In this document: piece after piece, positions 1-6,917 of the stretch
Numbering within the stretch: the first letter of the stretch is position 1
How the letters are laid out: the number at the start of each line of letters is the position of its first letter
Source of the DNA: a virus
Length of the DNA: 43,025 nucleotides
Virus record (IMG/VR): IMGVR_UViG_3300002138_000051
Span: 1-43,025 of that record
Direction: 5' to 3' (one strand)
The notes under the pieces: generated by a model
What the model saw: the letters and a program-made list of their open reading frames with translations, nothing else
What the model was told of the DNA's origin: nothing
Databases searched by the model: none
Translations under genes and position numbers: made by a program

Positions 1-186
1 CCTAAAGCTGTTGTATGTGAGATAAATACTGCCCCTACTTTAAACAGTAGTCCGCATGTTCTTGAAAGATACTCTAAGTTATTTAACAAAATAGCTAGAA
101 GCGAAACAAGAATTGAGCCTTGGGATTTTGAAAGTTTTGAATCAGCCAATAGTTTAGCATGGAAAGAGATACAACTAGCCGAATAA
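1..186 (+). CDS. C-terminal end of an ATP-grasp-like ligase (5' partial)
   Basis: An open frame runs in from the left edge and ends at TAA 184-186, giving 61 residues. Near its start is C-E-I-N-T-A-P-T (residues 6-13). The E-x-N-T-x-P pattern is typical of the metal-binding end of ATP-grasp enzymes such as D-Ala-D-Ala ligase and RimK-like ligases, which join a carboxylate to an amine using ATP. The genes that follow are an amidotransferase and an amidoligase, and ATP-grasp enzymes are known companions of both, which supports the call. The N-terminus lies outside the window, so substrate and full length are unknown. The frame overlaps the next gene by 28 bases. Confidence 0.55.
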   Translation, partial: PKAVVCEINTAPTLNSSPHVLERYSKLFNKIARSETRIEPWDFESFESANSLAWKEIQLAE

Positions 187-1226
187 AGATTTGGAGCAAT
201 ATTGAATTAGATGTAGATTTTGTATATCCTTATGATATTGTACCATTAGAAGAGTGTGATGTGATAATGTTATGTGACATAGTGTCAGAACGGGTATATC
301 TACCTAGACGCATTTACACATCTGAATTTGAAGATGTAACAAGTCCTGACGAGCCTAATAATATGGAAAGAGCTCTTTCTGAAATATTAGAAGTTACAGA
401 ATATTTAAAACTTCATAAGCCCATAGTAGCTTTTGGAAGGTATGGTTTCATTTTAGCGCTTCTTATGGGAGGCGCTATAATTGATTCAAGTGCTGCTGCT
501 AATTCTTTAAGATATGTATTACATCCTTCGGGAGCCTCTACCAGAGTTGAATCAGGCAGATTAAATTTAATAATGCCTAGTTCTTTATTTATATCATTAG
601 CTATAACTTCTAGTAGAGATATTGCTCATAATTATAGTTCTAATGGAACTAGTGTTACATTGCCGGGAATCGATCCCGTTGAGATTGGTTACATTCCGAG
701 ATGTAATAGTATATTTTTTGAAGCTCCTTATAGCGCATGGCAATATAACGTACTTCATAATTATATTACTACTCTTACAAGTAAAGATTTTAATGGATTT
801 GCAGATGTTCAAAGATTTTCAAATGTTTCAGTATGCCCAGAAGTTCTTAGAAAAAAGAAAACTATAGCACCTCCCATTAGTACAGAGCGTCATTATAACC
901 CATATGGTATAATTAAACCTTCTAAAAGAAAGGAAGTGCCGACTGGCAGTATTGTTACATCGCTGGGTGCGACTAAGTCTACGTCAGTGAACATAAGTGA
1001 AGCACTAAAAGATGTATTTAATAAACCACAGGCGGAAAAAAAACCAGAAGTAAAATTTGATCCTTCTCAATACTTTGTCCATAAAGTATCTGTCGATGAT
1101 TTTAATGTTCATGTAGCTAAAACACCTGACATCGATAATGCTGAGTCGCATGAAGAACAGATTGCAAATTCTGAAGCCGCAATTGCGCATGAACAACAAC
1201 GGCAACAACAACCACCACCATTTTAA
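159..1226 (+). CDS. Hypothetical protein in the amidoligase module, possibly a degenerate class I amidotransferase fold
   Basis: This is a 355-residue protein of unknown function. Its start overlaps the preceding gene, as is usual in this phage. Residues about 88-150 contain I-V-A-F-G-R-Y-G-F followed by L-M-G-G, then a His-Pro and a Met-Pro-Ser-Ser-Leu segment. The order loosely recalls the nucleophile-elbow region of class I glutamine amidotransferases (G-x-C-x-G, then G-G, then His). There is no cysteine at the expected place, so it would be inactive as a glutaminase. The C-terminal third is low complexity and ends in Gln-rich and Pro-rich sequence. Its position between an ATP-grasp-like gene and a class II amidotransferase suggests a role in the same pathway. 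The fold suggestion is weak and rests on motif spacing only. Confidence 0.6.
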   Translation: MERDTTSRIKIWSNIELDVDFVYPYDIVPLEECDVIMLCDIVSERVYLPRRIYTSEFEDVTSPDEPNNMERALSEILEVTEYLKLHKPIVAFGRYGFILALLMGGAIIDSSAAANSLRYVLHPSGASTRVESGRLNLIMPSSLFISLAITSSRDIAHNYSSNGTSVTLPGIDPVEIGYIPRCNSIFFEAPYSAWQYNVLHNYITTLTSKDFNGFADVQRFSNVSVCPEVLRKKKTIAPPISTERHYNPYGIIKPSKRKEVPTGSIVTSLGATKSTSVNISEALKDVFNKPQAEKKPEVKFDPSQYFVHKVSVDDFNVHVAKTPDIDNAESHEEQIANSEAAIAHEQQRQQQPPPF

Positions 1227-1233
1227 ACAACAA

Positions 1234-3345
1234 ATGTTAACAATTATAATAGTATTATTAATTTTAATACTCACACCACAACGATCGGGTATCCTTGGCT
1301 GCGGCCTTATAGGATTTGCCCCAAATAAAAAAAGAGAGGCAAATCTCACATGGATTAAACTCATCATGGTTTATAATACTTCAAGAGGAACTGATGCTTG
1401 CGGTATATATATTAATGAAGAGTCAATAAAAGGAGTTAAGACAGAGTCTGACGCTAGAACATTTTTAGCAATGCATCCGATTGAATATGTTCCCGGATGC
1501 AAAAATAAATTAGTTATTGCTCATACTAGAAAGTCCTTATTAGGTGCAGCTTTTGAAGAAAATGCACATCCTTACACTTTTACAAACGACGAAGGTCGTT
1601 CTATTACATTAGCTCATAATGGAACTATAAACAACATTTATGATTTAGCTAGAGAATCTGGCGTAGATTGTACTGGATTATTAGTAGACTCTCAAAAATT
1701 AGCTAAAATAATTCTTGAAAAAGGTTATTCCGTTTTAAATGATTATAAAGGAACAGCTGCATTATTATTTAGCTTTTCAGATGATCCTAATGCATTATAT
1801 GTATTTAAAGGAGCATCACTAGATAAAGTTACTGATAAAGAGGTAAGTACTGAAAGACCTTTATTTTATATAGAGACTATGGAAGGATGTTATTTTTCTT
1901 CTATGTGGGAACCCTTAGATACTTTAACAGATCAGGTTACTGATACGTTCAGCGTACCTAATAACAAAGTATTTAGAGTTATTAATAATGAGTTTACAGA
2001 ATTATTTACTGCTGAAAGAGATTCTAATAATATATATGTACCAGCTGTTAGAACTGGACCTACGTACCACGGGAGTGCTAGCCACTATCCTAATACTAGT
2101 AATAGTTCTGAATATGTTGGTGAACCTAGAACCGAACCTGCTACTAATCTAAAATCTTTTACAGAAGTCTCAACCACTATGGGGCACAATTTTGGAAAAG
2201 ACATGTTTAGAGCCGGCGCTGTTCATTATTTAGGTGGTAGATATTATGCTAGAATAATGGGCTTAGTTGGACAATCAGCAAAAGATGTAATGTATCCAGC
2301 GTGTCCTGACTCAGCTGCGTATTTAATGAGAGGTTATCACTCTATCATGTATTGTAAGAAAGAGCCTAAAGTGTTCATTCCGCAAATAACAAATGCTGCA
2401 AATGCTAATATAAATAGCGAAACTGCAGGATACAGTAAGCTTTATTTTTATGAAGGTGTTTTAATTTCTCCTAAGAAAGTAGAACATTTTATTAGAAAAG
2501 TAGAAAAAAGATTAGATGATATGAATAATCCTTTTGAGAAGTTAAGACAACTGTCTTCCTTTTCAGAAACTCCTATCACATATCTACATTCTGAAACTTC
2601 TAAAATAAAAAATAATGAAATTAAGTTTTTCATAGCTGGTAAACCTCTTAAATCTAGATGCGAATATCGCCCAATACTTTCTCACAGAAAATATTCATTT
2701 GATGATAAAGGTAACTTGATAGCAATTTCTACCTCTATCAAAACTGATACTATTTTTAAAGATTTAGCATTAAATACTTCTTCTGCAGAAGCATCTGTTC
2801 CAGCGCTAATTAATCCAGCAACTGTTATTAAAAATGCAGCACAAACTCAAGCTACTGCGCAGTTAGCAAAGTTAAGAGCTAATAGTGCATTAACTGTTAA
2901 AAGATTTGAGATGCTGTTAGATGTTGCTTATTACAGACTTAAAGGTTATTCACAAGCTGAAGAATCAACAAGAATACTTGCTGAGGAAATAGATGGAGCT
3001 GCTGATACTACTTATTACAATTCTGAAAATAATGCTATAAGTTTTACAGGTAAAGATATACTGATAAGAGCTATAATGCTATCATTATTAGAAATATTAG
3101 GAACAGATAATCAGATTTCTATTGACCATTGCGAAGCAAGAGCTGCCGCTTTATTTAATACTAGCAACTCTTCAAGTCAGGGATTAATTCATGTAATGAA
3201 GCATTCAGGATATGGTGATTTTGCAAGTTTCGTAGATGAAGCTATTTTAGAACTACATCATGAAGCCGTTTCTAAATTCAAAAAAACTCCTATAACTTTA
3301 GAACAAGATGACTACTCAGAATTCGCCGAAGTCGGCAGTTACTAA
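1234..3345 (+). CDS. Class II glutamine amidotransferase (Ntn-hydrolase) fused to a large unknown C-terminal region
   Basis: The N-terminal domain carries the GATase II signatures. These are C-G-L-I-G-F with the candidate nucleophile Cys23, R-G-T-D-A-C-G (about 51-57), I-A-H-T-R then N-A-H-P, and A-H-N-G-T-I-N-N. Such domains release ammonia from glutamine for a partner synthetase or ligase; here the obvious partner is the amidoligase that follows. About 450 residues after the domain match nothing I recognise. Start: ATG 1234 lies just after the upstream stop at 1226. It places a 22-residue, very hydrophobic leader before the cysteine, and no start codon sits directly before Cys. The family needs a free N-terminal Cys, so the leader must be removed or the true start is non-standard. 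The 3' end overlaps the amidoligase start by 38 bases. Confidence 0.85.
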   Translation: MLTIIIVLLILILTPQRSGILGCGLIGFAPNKKREANLTWIKLIMVYNTSRGTDACGIYINEESIKGVKTESDARTFLAMHPIEYVPGCKNKLVIAHTRKSLLGAAFEENAHPYTFTNDEGRSITLAHNGTINNIYDLARESGVDCTGLLVDSQKLAKIILEKGYSVLNDYKGTAALLFSFSDDPNALYVFKGASLDKVTDKEVSTERPLFYIETMEGCYFSSMWEPLDTLTDQVTDTFSVPNNKVFRVINNEFTELFTAERDSNNIYVPAVRTGPTYHGSASHYPNTSNSSEYVGEPRTEPATNLKSFTEVSTTMGHNFGKDMFRAGAVHYLGGRYYARIMGLVGQSAKDVMYPACPDSAAYLMRGYHSIMYCKKEPKVFIPQITNAANANINSETAGYSKLYFYEGVLISPKKVEHFIRKVEKRLDDMNNPFEKLRQLSSFSETPITYLHSETSKIKNNEIKFFIAGKPLKSRCEYRPILSHRKYSFDDKGNLIAISTSIKTDTIFKDLALNTSSAEASVPALINPATVIKNAAQTQATAQLAKLRANSALTVKRFEMLLDVAYYRLKGYSQAEESTRILAEEIDGAADTTYYNSENNAISFTGKDILIRAIMLSLLEILGTDNQISIDHCEARAAALFNTSNSSSQGLIHVMKHSGYGDFASFVDEAILELHHEAVSKFKKTPITLEQDDYSEFAEVGSY

Positions 3346-4636
3346 ACAGGTAACATACGCAGAAAATCCTAATCTTGGATATAAGAAGGTGTCTCTTGCT
3401 GACGGAAGTACTGAATATAAAAAAAACTGTAAGCTTATAAAAGATAATTATTACAGAATTTCAGATCAGTGTATTCTAGTAGACAAGAGATGGTACATGG
3501 CTAATGACCATCGCATATTTTATGATTGCGAAATTAAAGAATATGCTTTGATATCTTTTAAAGGTGTTAATGAAGGTGTTGTTGGCACATCTGAATCTGG
3601 AGAGTTAATCATTGGAAAGTTTTCATCAAACCCATTATATAACTGCAAGTTAGTAACCAGCAAATACGTTAATGGAATAGCTTGTATATCATATGAAATT
3701 CCTAAAGCTTTAGGGTTTGTTGAACATATTAATAAAGGGCTATGGTCCGATATGAAAAATGTTGAACAACTTGATATACGAAAATTAGCTAATGCAAATA
3801 TACCACTTAGCGTTCAGGGTAGACTGTCTGCAGCTTATAATGTAAAATTAGATATGACAACTAAAAAAGCATTTGATTTCTCTAATAATGCTTATAATGC
3901 TGAAGAATCTAAAGAGTTTGATAAAAAGATTTCTGAATATAACAAATTTAAAACTCCTTTAACTAAAGATGTTAAAAGAGCTGCTAGATTGTTAGGAGAT
4001 CTTACTTTCGGATGTGAAATAGAAACAAAGTTAGGTAACATTCCCGGATATCTTCAGTCGCAAATGGGGATTATCATCTGTAAAGATGGTTCTATTGGGT
4101 ATTCTCCGGAGTTTGTTACTGTTCCGTATAAAGGAGCTAAAGGGCTACAATCCCTTAAGAATCTATTTACAGAGCTTAACAGACGTTGTACAACCGATGT
4201 AACATGCAGCTTACATTATCACGTAGGATCTATTAGAAAAGATAGAGAATTTCTGATAGCTATCTATAAGTTATATTGTAATATTCAAGCTGAATTACAT
4301 GCTATGTTGCCGATGTATAAAACTAATCCTGAAGGAATTAAGAAAAAGAATTACTGCAACTTTCTTCCATCTAGCTTAATCGGAAGTATGCTTACCCAAC
4401 CTTGCAATAAGGAATTATATAAATCTAACATTAACCAAACATTTGCTAAAATCCATAACTGGGTACTAGGCGGCGTTTCTAGTGATAAATTATATAATAG
4501 AAAAACTAAAACTCATCCTAGAGGTAGACAAAAATGGTATTTTGAAAGTAGATATTTCAGTATGAACATTATAAATATGTTCGTATCTGATCGTCAAACT
4601 GTAGAGTTTAGGGCTGAATGTAACCCCCTTGCATAG
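3308..4636 (+). CDS. Type 2 amidoligase, exon 1 (gene split by a group I intron)
   Basis: The protein shows the hallmarks of amidoligase 2 (glutamine-synthetase-like COOH-NH2 ligase): F-G-C-E-I-E (about 235-240), P-E-F-V-T-V-P-Y, C-S-L-H-Y-H-V-G, R-Y-F-S-M-N, and T-V-E-F-R ending at Arg435. The family makes amide bonds from a carboxylate and an amine with ATP. The frame hits TAG 4634-4636, followed at once by TAA. Only about seven residues after Arg435 are encoded before this stop, and they do not fit the family. The missing C-terminal part (H-H-A-V-L-N-P-T-K onward) resumes at about 5525. Coding sequence of exon 1 therefore probably ends near 4614, and 4615-4636 is intron read as protein. 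A spliced product would be about 537 residues. Confidence 0.85.
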   Translation: MTTQNSPKSAVTKQVTYAENPNLGYKKVSLADGSTEYKKNCKLIKDNYYRISDQCILVDKRWYMANDHRIFYDCEIKEYALISFKGVNEGVVGTSESGELIIGKFSSNPLYNCKLVTSKYVNGIACISYEIPKALGFVEHINKGLWSDMKNVEQLDIRKLANANIPLSVQGRLSAAYNVKLDMTTKKAFDFSNNAYNAEESKEFDKKISEYNKFKTPLTKDVKRAARLLGDLTFGCEIETKLGNIPGYLQSQMGIIICKDGSIGYSPEFVTVPYKGAKGLQSLKNLFTELNRRCTTDVTCSLHYHVGSIRKDREFLIAIYKLYCNIQAELHAMLPMYKTNPEGIKKKNYCNFLPSSLIGSMLTQPCNKELYKSNINQTFAKIHNWVLGGVSSDKLYNRKTKTHPRGRQKWYFESRYFSMNIINMFVSDRQTVEFRAECNPLA

Positions 4637-4692
4637 TAATATGCATTGAATAATTGGAAGAATTCAAAGGAACTCTTTGGAAAAAATAACTA

Positions 4693-4722
4693 TTGACAAA
4701 ACTTTTGATTATAGTATCTTTG
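4693..4722 (+). promoter_or_regulatory. Bacteroidetes-type promoter for the intron HNH gene
   Basis: TTG at 4693-4695, 19 bases, then TATCTTTG at 4715-4722. This matches the -33/-7 (TTG...TAnnTTTG) promoter of Bacteroidetes. The ATG of the HNH gene follows 7 bases after the -7 box. The promoter lies inside the intron, so the endonuclease can be expressed independently of the host gene. Confidence 0.85.
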
Positions 4723-4729
4723 TACTATA

Positions 4730-5470
4730 ATGAAAAGTAATATAGAAGTAAAAAATAATGAAAAATACGGAGAATGGACAGTAATTGACCAAACTCCTAT
4801 GAAAAGTAATTTTGGAAATGTTTACGTTTTATGTAAATGTACTTGTGGAACTATATCTAAAATAATGAGATGTAGATTAAAAGACGGTAAAACAAAAGGT
4901 TGTAAGAAATGCAGCTCGTCTAGAAACAAACAAGCATTAGGTAAAGGTAAACATAAAGGATGTGGAGAAGTGTCTAAAGAAATTTTTAAAAGAATAAAAA
5001 GACATTCTCAAGACAGACGTAGAAAAGATATTTCAAAAATGCCTTTTACAATAACTATAGAATACATATGGGAATTGTATGTAAAACAAAAAGGCATTTG
5101 TGCAATAAGCGGACTACCTTTAATATTACATCTAAAAGGTAAAAAAGTTACTTCTCATGATTATTTTTCTTATGTTACAGCTTCATTAGACAGAATTGAT
5201 TCAAATATGGGATATGTACCAGGAAATGTGCAATGGGTACATAAATGGGTTAATATTATGAAAAATTCAATGTCGGATGAACAACTTAAATATATATGTC
5301 AAACAATTTATTTTTATAACAAAGACAACTTTGAGCCGAGCCTTGTAAACGTAGACTTCTTACAGAAGGTTTCAAGGAAGGTGCAACGACTAACGGATGA
5401 TAGCTCTACGCTAAATAATTCTGACACGAGAATCCGACACCCTCAGTCCGAGGGTGATGACATAGTCTGA
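4730..5470 (+). CDS. Intron-encoded HNH homing endonuclease
   Basis: This 246-residue protein has an N-terminal zinc-ribbon-like segment with C-K-C-T-C-G (about 36-41) and C-K-K-C-S (about 62-66). A central HNH nuclease region follows: G-I-C-A-I-S-G-L-P, then A-S-L-D-R-I-D-S with G-Y-V-P-G-N-V-Q-W-V-H, typical of phage HNH endonucleases. Such enzymes cut an intronless allele and drive copying of the intron. The last 40 or so residues are odd: they are encoded by the ribozyme core itself (R to S elements), and the stop TGA 5468-5470 is part of the S region. The protein therefore ends in sequence dictated by RNA folding. Its own promoter abuts the start codon. Confidence 0.92.
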   Translation: MKSNIEVKNNEKYGEWTVIDQTPMKSNFGNVYVLCKCTCGTISKIMRCRLKDGKTKGCKKCSSSRNKQALGKGKHKGCGEVSKEIFKRIKRHSQDRRRKDISKMPFTITIEYIWELYVKQKGICAISGLPLILHLKGKKVTSHDYFSYVTASLDRIDSNMGYVPGNVQWVHKWVNIMKNSMSDEQLKYICQTIYFYNKDNFEPSLVNVDFLQKVSRKVQRLTDDSSTLNNSDTRIRHPQSEGDDIV

Positions 5471-5489
5471 ACTATACGGTGACGTATAG
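5380..5489 (+). ncRNA. Group I intron catalytic core (R/S elements, P7-P9)
   Basis: GTGCAACGACTA (5381-5392) is an R-like element. Its GACTA (5388-5392) pairs with TAGTC (5463-5467) in the S-like element ACATAGTCTGAAC to form P7. Between them lies a strong hairpin, CACCCTC/GAGGGTG, closing AGTCC (P8-like). After S, CTATACG-GTGA-CGTATAG (5472-5489) is a seven-pair hairpin with a GNRA tetraloop (P9-like). The order and spacing are those of group IA phage introns such as the T4 td intron. Confidence 0.85.
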
Positions 5490-5524
5490 AAGTAGTAATT
5501 AAAAAAGCTACGATAACAAAATTG

Positions 5525-5831
5525 ACACCACGCTGTTTTAAACCCTACTAAAGCTATTAATTGGTTATTCATATGTGTAGCTATCGTAAGATTTGCTGAA
5601 CAGCACAGTAGCCGAATAATAACTGGCAAAAACAAAATATCATTAGAAGAAGTATTAATGTATTACAAGAATACATTCGGTACTTCGTATTCTAGTTCAG
5701 TTTCAAATTATCTCATAGAATATTACAAAAGTCGTAAAGCTTTTTTTAGCAAGGCTGATGTAGTAGGAAGTGGCGATGAAGCCGAAACCGATTACACTTT
5801 TCTATACGAAGGGATGTCAGATATATTTTAA
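5525..5831 (+). CDS. Type 2 amidoligase, exon 2 (C-terminal part)
   Basis: An open frame from 5526 to TAA 5829-5831 encodes 101 residues starting H-H-A-V-L-N-P-T-K-A-I-N-W-L. This fits the stretch that follows T-V-E-F-R in amidoligases (E-F-R-x-H, then L-x-P and a helix). TGA at 5523-5525 blocks the frame just upstream, and there is no start codon near the beginning, so it cannot be an independent full gene. The rest is a mostly helical tail ending S-D-I-F. Joined to exon 1 at Arg435-Ala436 it completes the enzyme. Confidence 0.8.
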
Positions 5832-5834
5832 CTC

Positions 5835-5865
5835 TTGCAATTTTTCTTAGAAAGTTGTATCTTTG
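5835..5865 (+). promoter_or_regulatory. Bacteroidetes-type promoter abutting the GIY-YIG gene
   Basis: TTG 5835-5837, 20 bases, TATCTTTG 5858-5865, then CAAT and ATG at 5870. The predicted transcript would start at or within a few bases of the start codon. The TTG lies just after the amidoligase stop codon. Confidence 0.85.
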
Positions 5866-5869
5866 CAAT

Positions 5870-6286
5870 ATGTGGACTTACAATAATCAAGAATTCGAAG
5901 ATTACATGGCTCAAGGACATGAAGGATTTATATACCGTATAACAGACGATAAAGGTCGCATGTATATTGGTAAGAAAGCTTTCTCTCACAGAAACAAGGT
6001 AAAACTTTCTAAGAAAGCAAGAGTTGGTACAAGAAAACGAGTTGAAATTCGTCAAAAAGATAGTGGGTGGAAAGCCTATTGGGGATCCTCTAAAGAACTA
6101 CTAGAATATATTAAAGTTTCAGGTACTGATAACTTCACCAGAGAAATCTTAAAATTATGCAAGGATAAACAATCTTTAGCATATTGGGAAGTTCATTACA
6201 TGATAACTGAAAACGTACTGTTTTCGGATCACTACTGGAATGGAAATGTATCTGGTAGATTCTTTAAAGGAAAAATTCATAAATAA
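5870..6286 (+). CDS. GIY-YIG endonuclease, Seg-like
   Basis: This 138-residue protein contains the GIY-YIG signature as G-F-I-Y-R-I-T (about 18-24) and M-Y-I-G-K-K (about 31-36). It then has W-K-A-Y-W-G-S-S-K-E-L and a conserved Glu in Y-W-E-V-H-Y. This arrangement is common in free-standing phage GIY-YIG proteins of the Seg type. They nick or cut DNA and often spread by homing. A start at TTG 5855 is possible but would lie inside the -7 box, so ATG 5870 is preferred. The gene directly follows the intron-split amidoligase, in a stretch rich in homing endonucleases. Confidence 0.85.
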   Translation: MWTYNNQEFEDYMAQGHEGFIYRITDDKGRMYIGKKAFSHRNKVKLSKKARVGTRKRVEIRQKDSGWKAYWGSSKELLEYIKVSGTDNFTREILKLCKDKQSLAYWEVHYMITENVLFSDHYWNGNVSGRFFKGKIHK

Positions 6287-6288
6287 AT

Positions 6289-6319
6289 TTGTTTTTTAAT
6301 ATTTCTTTACGTATCTTTG
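6289..6319 (+). promoter_or_regulatory. Bacteroidetes-type promoter abutting the next gene
   Basis: TTG 6289-6291, 20 bases, TATCTTTG 6312-6319, TAAC, ATG 6324. The -7 box is four bases from the start codon, implying a leaderless or nearly leaderless mRNA. Confidence 0.87.
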
Positions 6320-6323
6320 TAAC

Positions 6324-6638
6324 ATGAGTAAAATGTTCACACATACAAAAGAAGTAGGGGAAGAAGGTGACAAAAAGACCTTAACCCAGGGAGTAAATTT
6401 AGACTATCTAGTTAACTATGTATATGACGAATCGACGTTATTCCTATTTATGGATGAACAGATCGAAGCTGTCAGAGTTGTAGAAGTACCTGTAAAAATA
6501 AAACCTTCCAAAGAAAATACAGCTGGTTGGAAAATAGACCAGCAAGCACGAACTGTAAAGGAATCATATACAATTGAAGTAACTGACCCAGAAGCTATCA
6601 ATCGATTTCTAGAATATCAAAAACAAACATCAATTTAA
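6324..6638 (+). CDS. Hypothetical protein, 104 residues
   Basis: A small acidic protein with no family I recognise. It has no membrane segment or signal peptide. The C-terminal half reads like beta strands ending with a short helix (E-A-I-N-R-F-L-E-Y). It forms its own transcription unit, with a promoter abutting the start codon and a strong intrinsic terminator right after the stop. An isolated unit of this kind suggests an early, highly expressed phage gene. Confidence 0.8.
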   Translation: MSKMFTHTKEVGEEGDKKTLTQGVNLDYLVNYVYDESTLFLFMDEQIEAVRVVEVPVKIKPSKENTAGWKIDQQARTVKESYTIEVTDPEAINRFLEYQKQTSI

Positions 6639-6642
6639 GTAT

Positions 6643-6668
6643 AAGCCCCTTTAGTTAGGGGCTTTTTT
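6643..6668 (+). terminator. Intrinsic terminator
   Basis: AAGCCCCT, loop TTAGTT, AGGGGCTT, followed by a run of T. The perfect eight-pair stem with a U tract lies 4 bases after the preceding stop codon. Confidence 0.93.
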
Positions 6669-6674
6669 ATCATT

Positions 6675-6836
6675 ATGAAATTAATCACACTATTATTATT
6701 TTTTGTAGTTCTTAGTAAAGAACCTTCACAAAAATACTGCAAATATCAAGCATTGACTGCTGATAGCACTACTTATACTATATATAGCTTAGACTTCAGT
6801 AAAGAGAAAGGAGATACGTTTTGGATAAATCCGTAA
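6675..6836 (+). CDS. Small secreted or membrane protein, 53 residues (hypothetical)
   Basis: The frame ATG 6675 to TAA 6834-6836 begins M-K-L-I-T-L-L-L-F-F-V-V-L-S. That is a short basic start followed by a hydrophobic stretch, as in a signal peptide or membrane anchor. The remaining 39 residues are polar with one Cys. No promoter is visible, and the terminator lies immediately upstream, so expression would depend on read-through. Its end overlaps a relic of a HAD gene. It could be a real small envelope protein or a chance frame. Confidence 0.45.
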   Translation: MKLITLLLFFVVLSKEPSQKYCKYQALTADSTTYTIYSLDFSKEKGDTFWINP

Positions 6837-6859
6837 TATCTTTTGATTTTGATGGATAA
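6821..6859 (+). pseudogene. Relic of the 5' end of a HAD hydrolase gene
   Basis: TTG 6821 starts a frame reading L-D-K-S-V-I-S-F-D-F-D-G and then TAA 6857-6859. AAAGGAG lies about 7 bases upstream, a good ribosome site. The peptide matches the start of the intact HAD gene at 7567 (K-I-I-V-S-L-D-F-D-G-T-L-A) and stops exactly at the catalytic D-x-D-G motif. A GIY-YIG endonuclease gene lies between the two copies. The simplest reading is that the insertion displaced the old 5' end and brought in a new one. Confidence 0.65.
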
Positions 6860-6883
6860 AAGTTAAATTTATACTATTTACTA

Positions 6884-6913
6884 TTGTAATAATCTATAGA
6901 TATTATATATTTG
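6884..6913 (+). promoter_or_regulatory. Bacteroidetes-type promoter abutting the second GIY-YIG gene
   Basis: TTG 6884-6886, 19 bases, TATATTTG 6906-6913, TAGT, ATG 6918. It has the same geometry as the other promoters here, with one variant base pair in the -7 spacer (TA instead of TC). Confidence 0.82.
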
Positions 6914-6917
6914 TAGT

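Larger units (their letters stand above)
4615..5524 (+). mobile_element. Group I intron in the amidoligase gene, carrying an HNH endonuclease gene
   Basis: The insert separates T-V-E-F-R from H-H-A-V-L-N-P, which are adjacent in amidoligases. Near its 5' end, TGCATA-GTAA-TATGCA (4630-4645) makes a P2-like hairpin with a GNRA loop. Near its 3' end are the R and S elements of a group I core and a P9-like hairpin. The last base chosen, G5524, matches the terminal G of group I introns and keeps the reading frame (GC|A, Ala436). The 5' junction is uncertain by about 15 bases: C4614 restores the protein best, but group I exons normally end in U. P1 has not been resolved. Confidence 0.85.

Noticed and set aside
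1005-1367. Open frame on the minus strand opposite the start of the amidotransferase
   Set aside because: It is antisense to two real genes, with low-complexity hydrophobic composition and no promoter.
4634-4636. TAG as a recoded sense codon in the amidoligase
   Set aside because: It is followed immediately by TAA, and the missing part of the protein is found downstream after a group I intron, so splicing explains the break better.
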